NCBI GenBank assembly: GCA_030044075.1
Contig: JASHWM010000190.1
Location: 1-20,214, forward strand
Reading direction: 5' to 3'
From: Candidatus Rhabdochlamydia sp.
GTDB lineage: Bacteria > Chlamydiota > Chlamydiia > Chlamydiales > Rhabdochlamydiaceae
Length of the DNA: 20,214 nt
Position numbers and translations under genes: made by a program. Below, one piece after another: positions 8,563 to 14,543 of the stretch. Under the pieces are notes generated by a model. That model was not told the DNA's origin and did not search any database. It was given only the letters and a program-made list of their open reading frames with translations. Numbering within the stretch: position 1 is the stretch's first letter; every line of letters starts with the position of its first letter.

Positions 8563-8591
8563 TTTACAGTTATTAAAATCTTAGATATAAT
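8563..8591 (+). promoter_or_regulatory. Sigma70-type promoter upstream of the first Cap1-locus protein
   Basis: TTTACA (8563-8568) and a perfect TATAAT (8586-8591) are separated by 17 bases, an almost consensus housekeeping promoter. The start of transcription would be near 8598, leaving a leader of about 28 bases. It indicates that the gene at 8626 is transcribed separately from the lpx-fmt operon. Confidence 0.65.
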
Positions 8592-8625
8592 AGTTTGCAA
8601 ATTAATTTTTAAAATAGAATTTGTT

Positions 8626-9375
8626 ATGTCAGCATTATCCGTATATCCTAGTTTCTCGCCCGGCGCCTTTATGGATGCATCTGTACATGTCCTTAAAGAG
8701 GCCGATGGATGTAAAGAAATCATCAAAGTCCCGCTTGCTGTTATGGATTGGAAATCAGCATTAGGCGGAGAGCTTTCTCCTGGAGACAGACGAGTATATT
8801 CCGGATTGAGAGATACGAAAAACCTCGTTGGGGGATTGATTGATCTGGGTGATGCCGCATGCCGACTAAAAGACCACGTTGTATATATGGCCAATGGCGC
8901 AGACTCCCATGGCAATCCCTTTGGCGTCGTGGATTTTGCAAGAGAAGCTTTTTTTGATGGCGTGGATTTTGTAAATCCAGTCGGCGATCTGATCGCTGTT
9001 GGAGAATCATGGGGTGCGATCGAGCTTTCGCCTGAAACTACATCTGCTTTGGAAGGGGCCTGCAGCGCTGCGCTGATTCTCGGCTGCGGTAAAGGCGCTG
9101 TGACATCGGCTCAAGAAATTATGAAATCAAGCGTTGACATAGAAGGTACCGACCTTTCCGAAGATGAAAAAGTCTTTGAAAAAGCAAAGCTTATCAAGAG
9201 CTGCTTCGACCTTGCTAAAATGATATCCTATGTTGCTCTTGGAGTGATTCTCGGGATTGCATGGTTTGGCGTTGCTATGCCTTTATGGATCCCGCTTGCT
9301 GCTTCGACTGCAGCCCTTGTTGCAAGCTTAGGCGGCTACTTCCATAAGCATCTCTCTCTTCCTGGTGCGTTCTAA
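8626..9375 (+). CDS. Candidate Inc-like membrane protein at the Cap1 (CT529) locus, copy 1
   Basis: A 249-residue protein of unknown function, clearly paralogous to the next gene. No enzymatic motif is recognised and there is no Sec signal peptide. The best conserved core, shared by both copies, is residues 80-142 (RLKDHVVYMANGAD, then GNPFGVVDFA, VNPVGDLIAVGES). Residues 199-239 form a two-lobed hydrophobic hairpin (ISYVALGVILGIAW, then LAASTAALVASLGG), followed by a short HKH tail. Such paired hydrophobic lobes are the hallmark of chlamydial inclusion membrane (Inc) proteins, although Inc proteins as a class share no sequence motif. Position between fmt and rplC matches CT529/Cap1 of C. trachomatis. 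It has its own promoter, but its ribosome binding site is poor (TAGAAT where copy 2 has CGGAG). Role as a type III secreted host-membrane protein is inferred. Confidence 0.6.
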   Translation: MSALSVYPSFSPGAFMDASVHVLKEADGCKEIIKVPLAVMDWKSALGGELSPGDRRVYSGLRDTKNLVGGLIDLGDAACRLKDHVVYMANGADSHGNPFGVVDFAREAFFDGVDFVNPVGDLIAVGESWGAIELSPETTSALEGACSAALILGCGKGAVTSAQEIMKSSVDIEGTDLSEDEKVFEKAKLIKSCFDLAKMISYVALGVILGIAWFGVAMPLWIPLAASTAALVASLGGYFHKHLSLPGAF

Positions 9376-9544
9376 ATTTTTCTAGACACCCTTGAATTTT
9401 CTTCTGAGCGCACTATTATTAAAATTTTATTTTACTTTCTATAGTCCCTTACAGTCCATTAGAAATTATTTTATTTGATCTTTACGTTTACTTTAAAAAT
9501 TTATTGAGGTAAAATAAGCGCGTATTTCACAAACGGAGTTTGCT
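9376..9544. other. AT-rich spacer between the paralogous Cap1-locus genes
   Basis: A 169-base noncoding stretch. I see no convincing terminator hairpin after the first gene. Two near-direct repeats AGTCCCTTA and AGTCCATTA (about 9440-9460) occur, then the promoter of the second gene. Confidence 0.5.
9487..9515 (+). promoter_or_regulatory. Sigma70-type promoter upstream of the second Cap1-locus protein
   Basis: TTTACT (9487-9492) and TAAAAT (9510-9515) with a 17-base spacer, the same geometry and nearly the same boxes as upstream of the paralogue. The leader would be about 23 bases and contains CGGAG (9534-9538), a good ribosome binding site six bases before the ATG. Confidence 0.6.
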
Positions 9545-10333
9545 ATGGCAGCAGTATCAATGTACCCCGACTTAGGCGTAAATAAATTTTTCGATGCTAC
9601 AGTGAGCATCATCAAAGACAACAGCAAAGGATTTAGAGACCTCGTAGTTAAAACTCCCCTTGCTGGTCTAGACATTAAGAAAGCGATCACAGGGAGCCTG
9701 ACTCCTACTGAAGCGAAGCTTCATGGTGGATTGAAAGATGTCAAGAACGTCGTAGGCGGCGTAGTTGATATCGTTGAGGCCACAAAAAGACTTAAAGACC
9801 ATACGATCTATGTAGCGAATGGCGCAGATAATAAAGGAAATGCATTCGGCGTAGGCGATTATGCAGTTGAAGTGTTTTTTGATGCTGTAGAATATGTCAA
9901 CCCTGTGAACGATCTAATCGCATTTGGACAATCTCGCGGAATTATCGACCTTACAGCAGAGACTTCTCTTGCGCTCCAAGGTGCCGGAGCTGGCGCTTTG
10001 GTCCTAGGGCCTGGGCGAGTTTTTGTAAAAGATATTGTCAGCGCTGTTAAATCAGGCGAAGAAATTGCAAGCGGCGATCTTGATGCGGATGAAGTGGTTG
10101 CAGAGCAGGCCAGTATCGTAAAAAGTTCCTTGGAAGCCGTAAAGATGGCATCATACGTCGCTTTGGGCATTCTGCTCGGTCTTACAGTTCTTGGCTCCAT
10201 ATTCCCTGCAATGGCATTCATTGCTGCTGGAATCCCAGGATGGGCGATGCTCATCTGCTCAACGAATGCTCTGGCATTTAGCATTTTTGGTTACTACCAT
10301 AAGGCCCTTGTTGCTCCTGGCATGTTGTCATAA
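9545..10333 (+). CDS. Candidate Inc-like membrane protein at the Cap1 (CT529) locus, copy 2
   Basis: A 262-residue paralogue of the preceding gene; about 40-50 percent identical by eye, best in residues 82-145 (RLKDHTIYVANGAD, GNAFGVGDYA, FFDAVEYVNPVNDLIAFGQS). It has no Sec signal peptide and no recognisable catalytic motif. A region near 145-165 (GAGAGALVLGPG) is small-residue rich. Residues 201-251 form two hydrophobic lobes around an IPGW turn; this hairpin is about 11 residues longer than in copy 1. A segment near 62-82 (GLKDVKNVVGG) resembles, from memory, part of Cap1. Unlike copy 1, it has a good Shine-Dalgarno sequence. A strong bidirectional terminator follows. Homology to Cap1 and secretion by type III are inferences from locus and hydrophobic pattern; function unknown. 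Confidence 0.62.
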   Translation: MAAVSMYPDLGVNKFFDATVSIIKDNSKGFRDLVVKTPLAGLDIKKAITGSLTPTEAKLHGGLKDVKNVVGGVVDIVEATKRLKDHTIYVANGADNKGNAFGVGDYAVEVFFDAVEYVNPVNDLIAFGQSRGIIDLTAETSLALQGAGAGALVLGPGRVFVKDIVSAVKSGEEIASGDLDADEVVAEQASIVKSSLEAVKMASYVALGILLGLTVLGSIFPAMAFIAAGIPGWAMLICSTNALAFSIFGYYHKALVAPGMLS

Positions 10334-10357
10334 ACAATTAGTGAGCAACTATAAAAT

Positions 10358-10389
10358 AAAAAAGCCTGCTTTTCGCAGGCTTTTTTTTT
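10358..10389. terminator. Bidirectional intrinsic terminator between convergent genes
   Basis: Perfect stem GCCTGC (10364-10369) and GCAGGC (10375-10380) with a five-base loop, extended by A-T pairs. Six A lie to the left and nine T to the right, so it can stop transcription from both the plus-strand gene ending at 10333 and the minus-strand porin gene ending at 10412. Confidence 0.85.
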
Positions 10390-10411
10390 GACAAATTTCT
10401 TTTGTCTTATT

Positions 10412-11776
10412 TTAGAAGTCAAATCTGACATCAAATGTCAAACCTTGAAGTCCTAGATTTCCACCTCTTTTTTTAGTATCTGGCTGTATCTCCGAGAATG
10501 TAGCCGTATAGTCTAAAAATCCATCGGAATCAAGAAAGGGGATATTAAAAAGGTTGGTTGGTGCATCGAGGTTGAGTTGGCGAAACTCGTTTTGATCGAA
10601 CCACTCATTGAACTCATATCCAACAGAAACATAGACGTGTTGTCTATCATCGTTGAAATCAGTATGCCAAGTAAGCCCTAAAGCTGCTTGGAGCGTTGCG
10701 CGGATCGCATGATAGTTGTCATTGATCGTTATATCATTCCCATCGTAAAAGACAAAATTTGGTTCATCTAATAAACCTTCATCTGCTGATGTGATGATCG
10801 CGAGCGATTTGAACTTCTCGTTGACCGAAAACCTTCCATATAGGAGAGCTGTGGACAACTTTCCATAGACATCAAAATGTTCTACGAAGTTCCAATTCAC
10901 ATCAAGACCGCCTCTCAAGCCCACACCATCGAAATGGTTCCTTCCTACGAACTTATTGTAGGGTGAGTATGTGGAAAATGCTGTGTCTGGTACTGGGTCG
11001 CCAGAAAGTGTATAATCGGCAATATTTAAAATGGAGTTATATTTGGCATTCACGTGTTGATGGATGGATGCCGCTCTTACGCCGATATGCGGGCGCAGAG
11101 TAAAATTGCTTCCCGAGAAAAAGTTTCTGCCAAGTTCCAAATCGAGTGTGTTATATACCATTGCCCAGCGGGAGTTTGCGTTTGAAGCTTGTCCCCCAAG
11201 TAATGCCGGGCCCCAACTTGGTGTGATCAATTTTAGATCGCTACCAGCACCAGCAGGAACGCGAAGGTAAGGATCAAAACCAAGTATTCCTGATAGTTCT
11301 TGGGTGAATGATGTATCGCCATAAAAATTTCCTTGGGCCTTGTTTCGAATCCAAGTCCAGTTCAGGATAAGGTCCCACTGGTCCCTTTCACCAAAAATTG
11401 TGCCGATCGCAAACTTAAATCCGGGATCCCAGTTAAAAGACATTTTTCTATCTTCTAAGTATGCAGAAGTGAAATTTGTGCCATCAAGTGTTGTAACAGG
11501 GAATTCATAGGGAACGCCTTGTATGTACATAGTAACATCTTCTGATGTTCCATATTCAAGCCCATCTACGTATGTTTGCCAGTAGATGAATGTAAGGTCC
11601 ACCATAAATCGATTTGGATTGTTGTAAGGAGCTAATTTATCGCCAAGGCTTGGGGCCATCTGCTGCATTGACTGGTTCTGATTCGATTTGCCATTAGATG
11701 TGTCTCCATTGGCACCAAGGACAAAACTGTTTAGTCCTACCAAAAGCGACATTAAAGTTGCTTTTTTTAAATTCAT
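10412..11776 (-). CDS. MOMP-like outer membrane porin, copy 1
   Basis: Predicted 454-residue outer membrane beta-barrel related to chlamydial major outer membrane proteins. A signal peptide spans residues 1-22 (two Lys, hydrophobic core, FVLGA); a Q/N/S-rich linker follows, then conserved PYNNPNRFMVDLTFIYWQ, the usual opening of chlamydial MOMP-like proteins. Alternating hydrophobic strands rich in Trp, Tyr and Phe run to the end, and the last residue is Phe (FDVRFDF), the BAM recognition signature. There is no cysteine anywhere, unlike Chlamydiaceae MOMP, which is disulfide cross-linked. AAAGGAG lies six bases before the ATG. It is highly similar to the next gene except at residues 82-99 and 160-183, presumably surface loops. 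Porin activity is inferred. Confidence 0.82.
   Translation of the reverse strand: MNLKKATLMSLLVGLNSFVLGANGDTSNGKSNQNQSMQQMAPSLGDKLAPYNNPNRFMVDLTFIYWQTYVDGLEYGTSEDVTMYIQGVPYEFPVTTLDGTNFTSAYLEDRKMSFNWDPGFKFAIGTIFGERDQWDLILNWTWIRNKAQGNFYGDTSFTQELSGILGFDPYLRVPAGAGSDLKLITPSWGPALLGGQASNANSRWAMVYNTLDLELGRNFFSGSNFTLRPHIGVRAASIHQHVNAKYNSILNIADYTLSGDPVPDTAFSTYSPYNKFVGRNHFDGVGLRGGLDVNWNFVEHFDVYGKLSTALLYGRFSVNEKFKSLAIITSADEGLLDEPNFVFYDGNDITINDNYHAIRATLQAALGLTWHTDFNDDRQHVYVSVGYEFNEWFDQNEFRQLNLDAPTNLFNIPFLDSDGFLDYTATFSEIQPDTKKRGGNLGLQGLTFDVRFDF
11228..11299 (-). other. Variable segment 2 of porin copy 1
   Basis: Codons 160-183 align poorly with the equivalent part of the second porin (codons 165-188), whereas flanking sequence (GDTSFTQ before, ITPSWGPALLGGQA after) is almost identical. 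It is probably an exposed loop comparable to a MOMP variable domain. Confidence 0.55.
11480..11533 (-). other. Variable segment 1 of porin copy 1
   Basis: Codons 82-99 differ in sequence and length from codons 83-104 of the paralogue, between the conserved EYG-SEDV and GTNFTSAYL. Probable surface loop. Confidence 0.55.
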
Positions 11777-11880
11777 ATTGTGCTCCTTTCAAGGTACGTT
11801 TGGTTTATATTCTCAATAAAGATCCCAACGTCATATAAAATAGATTTTTTTTCAATTAAAATTTTTATCAAATTATAGAT
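11777..11880 (-). promoter_or_regulatory. Conserved upstream region of porin copy 1
   Basis: The 100 bases before this gene align with those before the second porin: GTTG followed by CTTTATT, TTTTAATTGAAA and a TATA-rich block are shared. A weak promoter can be drawn as TTTAAT, 17 bases, TATATG on the minus strand. The conservation is clearer than the boxes themselves. Confidence 0.4.
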
Positions 11881-11930
11881 TCTGGTTCTACTGGTGCCTC
11901 TTTTTCTATTAAATCTAATCTGTGGAAAAA

Positions 11931-11960
11931 TAAAAAAGCCTGCATGTTGCAGGCTTTTTA
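11931..11960 (-). terminator. Intrinsic terminator of porin copy 2
   Basis: Stem GCCTGC (11938-11943) and GCAGGC (11949-11954), loop ATGTT, with A and T tracts on either side. It lies 33 bases past the stop codon of the upstream porin gene and uses the same stem as the terminator at 10358-10389, so it was probably copied with the gene. Confidence 0.82.
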
Positions 11961-11987
11961 TTGAGTAATTTTTTTGTATATTATGGC

Positions 11988-13367
11988 TTAGAAATCAAAT
12001 CTGACATCAAAAGTCAACCCCTGAAGTCCAAGGTTTCCGCCTCTTTTTGTAGTGTTGGCCTGCACCTCAGAGAACGTGGCGCTATATTCTAAAAATCCAT
12101 CGTCATTAACAAATGGGATGTTAAAAAGGTCGGTTGGCGTGTCTAGATTGAACTGGCGGAGCTCGTTTTGATCGAACCACTCGTTGAACTCGTATCCAAC
12201 GGAGACAAACAGGTGTTGTTTATCATCATTGAAGTCAGTATGCCAAGTAAGCCCTAAAGCAGCCTGGAGTGTAGCGCGAATAGCATGATAGTTATCATTG
12301 ATCGTTACATCATTCCCATCAGAAAAGACAAAGTTTGGTTCATCTAATAAACCTTCATCTGCTGATGTGATGATAGCAAGTGATTTAAATTTCTCATTGA
12401 CCGAAAATCTTCCATACAGGAGGGCTGAGGACAGCTTTCCATAGACATCAAAATGTTCTACAAAGTTCCAATTCACATCAAGACCGCCTCTCAAGCCTAC
12501 GCCATCGAAATGGTTCCTTCCTTTGAAGTTATTGTAGGGGGAATATGTGGAAAATGCAGAGGCTGGCACTGGATCGCCAAAAAGTGTATAATCGGCAATA
12601 TTTAAAATGGAATAATATCTGGCATTAACGTGTTGATGGATGGACGCGGCTCTAACGCCGATATGTGGGCGGAGAGTAATGTTGTCTTCTAAGAAAAAGT
12701 TTCTGCCAAGTTCCAGGTCTAGTGTGTTATATATCATTCTCCAGTTGGAGGTTGCGTTTGCGGCTTGTCCGCCAAGTAGCGCAGGGCCCCAACTTGGGGT
12801 GATCACTTTTGGATCGCTTGCAGGGGGAATCATAAATATGAGCGGTAATCTTTCATCAAGTATTGATGTGAGGTCTTGGGTAAATGATGTGTCGCCATTA
12901 AAATTTCCTTTGGCCTTGTTCTGGATCCAAGTCCAGTTCAGGATAAGGTCCCATTGGTCCCTTTCACCAAAAATGGTCCCGATAGCCAGCTTAAATCCCG
13001 GATCCCAATGAAAACTCATTTTTCTGTCGTCTAAGTATGCAGAAGTAAAATTTGTTCCTGTTTGAGGATCATTGAAGGGCTGTATTGTTGTTGGGAGAAT
13101 AATACCTTCCAGGTAGCTATTGACATCTTCTGAAATTCCATACTCAAGTCCATCCATGTATGCTTGCCAATAGATAAATGTAAGGTCCATCATATAGCGG
13201 TTCGGGTTGTTGTAGGGAGCCGGTTTGTCCCCTAGGCTAGGTGCCATTTGCTGGGTTGACTGAGTTGGCTGGCTTGTCTTGCTATTAGACATGTTTTTAT
13301 TGGCGCCTAGAACAAAACTATTGAGTCCCACTAAAAGCGACAGCAATGTTGCTTTTTTTAAGTCCAT
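11988..13367 (-). CDS. MOMP-like outer membrane porin, copy 2
   Basis: A 459-residue paralogue of the porin downstream of it, with the same architecture: signal peptide at 1-22 (MDLKKATLLS, FVLGA), a polar linker with MAPSLGDKPAPYNNPNRY, about 400 residues of beta-barrel, and a terminal Phe. It contains no cysteine. By eye most of the barrel is almost identical to copy 1, especially codons 240-400 (HFDGVGLRGGLDVNWNF, SADEGLLDEPNFVF). Differences gather at codons 83-104 and 165-188, plus a short change near 225. GGAG sits nine bases before the ATG. It is transcribed away from the ribosomal operon and is probably an independent unit, because a terminator follows. Function as a porin or adhesin is inferred from the family. 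Confidence 0.82.
   Translation of the reverse strand: MDLKKATLLSLLVGLNSFVLGANKNMSNSKTSQPTQSTQQMAPSLGDKPAPYNNPNRYMMDLTFIYWQAYMDGLEYGISEDVNSYLEGIILPTTIQPFNDPQTGTNFTSAYLDDRKMSFHWDPGFKLAIGTIFGERDQWDLILNWTWIQNKAKGNFNGDTSFTQDLTSILDERLPLIFMIPPASDPKVITPSWGPALLGGQAANATSNWRMIYNTLDLELGRNFFLEDNITLRPHIGVRAASIHQHVNARYYSILNIADYTLFGDPVPASAFSTYSPYNNFKGRNHFDGVGLRGGLDVNWNFVEHFDVYGKLSSALLYGRFSVNEKFKSLAIITSADEGLLDEPNFVFSDGNDVTINDNYHAIRATLQAALGLTWHTDFNDDKQHLFVSVGYEFNEWFDQNELRQFNLDTPTDLFNIPFVNDDGFLEYSATFSEVQANTTKRGGNLGLQGLTFDVRFDF
12804..12875 (-). other. Variable segment 2 of porin copy 2
   Basis: Codons 165-188, including DERLPLIFMIPPASDP, replace the unrelated GFDPYLRVPAGAG stretch of copy 1 between identical flanks. 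It is hydrophobic and proline rich here. Confidence 0.5.
13056..13121 (-). other. Variable segment 1 of porin copy 2
   Basis: Codons 83-104 are four codons longer than in copy 1 and share almost no residues with it, although both ends are conserved (EDV before, GTNFTSAYL after). Probable surface loop. Confidence 0.5.
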
Positions 13368-13480
13368 ACACTCACTCCTTTCAGACTATCGTTAGGTTCA
13401 TATTGAAAATAAAGATTTCAACGTTATAAATAATGGATTTATTTTCAATTAAAATTTTAAACAAGCAGATAGCTTGTCTC
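13368..13480 (-). promoter_or_regulatory. Upstream region of porin copy 2 with inverted repeat
   Basis: Contains the block conserved with copy 1 (AACGTTATAAATAATGG on the plus strand). It also carries a perfect inverted repeat ACAAGC-AGATA-GCTTGT (13461-13477), not conserved in copy 1, just upstream of the putative promoter, where an operator could lie. No consensus -35/-10 pair is clear. Confidence 0.35.
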
Positions 13481-13625
13481 CAGAGGTGTGCCTTTTGCCT
13501 TCTAATACTTAAGGGGGTAAAGATAAAATTATATCGAATAAAAATTTCAAAAGCCGAATGCATTCATACAGGTTATGGCCCCCAATAAAGAAACAGGCGT
13601 TGCAATAAAATCATAATTTTTCTAA

Positions 13626-13687
13626 ACTTTGCCAAAGTCTGAAAAAATCTGCTTGTTCGAACGCAAATTTGATTGTGTGAAATCAAA
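13626..13687. repeat. Cluster of three perfect inverted repeats
   Basis: ACTTTG-C-CAAAGT (13626-13638), GTTCGAAC (13655-13662) and TTTGATT-GTGTGA-AATCAAA (13668-13687) follow each other within 62 bases upstream of the ribosomal promoter. They could be protein-binding sites; no function is assigned. Confidence 0.5.
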
Positions 13688-13707
13688 GCATTTGATAGCC
13701 TCTACGC

Positions 13708-13737
13708 TTTAACCCTTCGTGTCAGGGGTTTTATAAT
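13708..13737 (+). promoter_or_regulatory. Candidate promoter of the ribosomal protein operon
   Basis: A perfect TATAAT (13732-13737) with TTTAAC (13708-13713) 18 bases upstream. The spacer contains AACCCTT-CGTGTC-AGGGGTT (13711-13730), a seven-pair inverted repeat with one G-T pair, followed by TTTT; this could instead be a terminator remnant. Transcription would begin near 13744, giving a leader of about 120 bases before rplC. Confidence 0.45.
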
Positions 13738-13749
13738 GAGATGCTAGTG

Positions 13750-13855
13750 GTTTCTTTCAGAAACGATCTCTAAATTGTCCCATCTGCTCTTAATCTTTGA
13801 TACCCATAAGGTCAGTCAAAAGAAGATCAGACGGCAGCGGAAATCTGATCAAAGG
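13750..13855 (+). promoter_or_regulatory. Structured leader of rplC with mutually exclusive hairpins
   Basis: Three perfect inverted repeats: GTTTCT-TTC-AGAAAC (13750-13764); GATCAGA (13825-13831) with TCTGATC (13844-13850); and CTTTGAT (13795-13801) with ATCAAAG (13848-13854). The last two share 13848-13850, so they cannot form together. ATCAAAG includes the AAAGG (13851-13855) that serves as ribosome binding site nine bases before the rplC ATG. In E. coli the S10 leader is bound by L4 for feedback control; a similar autogenous switch is inferred here. Confidence 0.45.
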
Positions 13856-13864
13856 TAAATACAT

Positions 13865-14527
13865 ATGACTCTGAAGTTGATAGGAAAAAAAATCGGGATG
13901 ACCCGCATTTTTAATGAGAAAGGTGATCTCGTAGTCTGTACAGTGATCTCCGCCGAGCCCAACGTGGTCTCGCAGGTGAAAGAAAAGGGCAAAGATGGGT
14001 ACAACGCCATCCAGCTTGCTTCTGAAGAGCTAAAGCCTTCTAAAGCAAAAAATTTATCCAAGGCTCTTCAAGGACATTTCGCCAAATCAGGTGTGACGCC
14101 AAGAAGACATCTAAAAGAATCTAGAATCGAAGACGCTTCCGCTTATCAGCTAGGTCAATCTTTTACAGTCGACTCTTTTGCAGATTGTAAATTTGTCGAT
14201 GTGATCGGCGTGTCTAAAGGAAAAGGATACCAGGGTGTGATGAAGCGCCACAACTTTTCTGGTGGACCTGCTTCGCATGGTTCTGGGTTCCATCGCCATG
14301 CTGGATCGACAGGGATGCGTACAAGCCCTGGCCGCTGCTTGCCTGGAATCAAAAAGGCGGGCCGCATGGGTGGAGAGCAAGTGACAATCCAGAACTTGGA
14401 AGTCGTAAAAATTGACGCAGAAAAAAATGTAATACTGGTGAAGGGCGCTATCCCTGGTTTTCGAAGTGGTCTTGTCTATGTAACGCAAGCTAAAAAGATG
14501 ACTGGTGCGCGTAAGGGTAAATCGTAA
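13865..14527 (+). CDS. rplC: 50S ribosomal protein L3
   Basis: Large-subunit protein that binds 23S rRNA early in assembly and reaches toward the peptidyl transferase centre. The 220-residue product shows KLIGKKIGMTRIF at the start and the L3 signature FSGGPASHGSGFHRHAGSTG from 131. The position of the glutamine methylated by PrmB in E. coli (Q150) holds Met151 here, so that modification is not expected. It is the first gene of the cluster: rpsJ, which precedes rplC in most bacteria, is absent, as in Chlamydia. The ATG at 13865 has AAAGG nine bases upstream, inside a possible hairpin. Confidence 0.97.
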   Translation: MTLKLIGKKIGMTRIFNEKGDLVVCTVISAEPNVVSQVKEKGKDGYNAIQLASEELKPSKAKNLSKALQGHFAKSGVTPRRHLKESRIEDASAYQLGQSFTVDSFADCKFVDVIGVSKGKGYQGVMKRHNFSGGPASHGSGFHRHAGSTGMRTSPGRCLPGIKKAGRMGGEQVTIQNLEVVKIDAEKNVILVKGAIPGFRSGLVYVTQAKKMTGARKGKS

Positions 14528-14543
14528 TTTTCAGGAGTGAATT

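Larger units (their letters stand above)
10358..13480. repeat. Tandem direct duplication of porin gene with its terminator and upstream region
   Basis: Two units, about 10358-11905 and 11931-13480, align from the terminator hairpin through stop codon, coding region, ribosome binding site and about 100 bases of upstream DNA. The shared GCCTGC stem and the shared TTTTCAATTAAAATTTT block show that the whole transcription unit was duplicated. Confidence 0.75.
13481..13864. other. Noncoding region between divergent porin and ribosomal operon
   Basis: The whole gap between the porin start and rplC is 497 bases, and I see no credible gene in it. Besides the porin promoter region it holds three inverted repeats at 13626-13687, a probable promoter near 13708-13737, and a leader with hairpins at 13750-13854. 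Confidence 0.6.

Noticed and set aside
9859..10284. 141-codon open frame on the minus strand inside the second Cap1-locus gene
   Set aside because: It is antisense to a well-supported gene with promoter, ribosome binding site and a paralogue; no family resemblance.
10358..13480. Porin pair as a mobile or insertion element
   Set aside because: No transposase, integrase, terminal inverted repeats or target duplication is visible; tandem gene duplication explains the pattern.
13381..13563. Short open frame upstream of porin copy 2 on the minus strand
   Set aside because: It covers the conserved promoter region of the porin gene, is AT-rich and has no ribosome binding site of note.
13711..13735. 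Intrinsic terminator in front of the ribosomal operon
   Set aside because: The stem has a G-T pair and only four T; there is no upstream plus-strand gene to terminate, and the TATAAT directly after it makes a promoter more likely.
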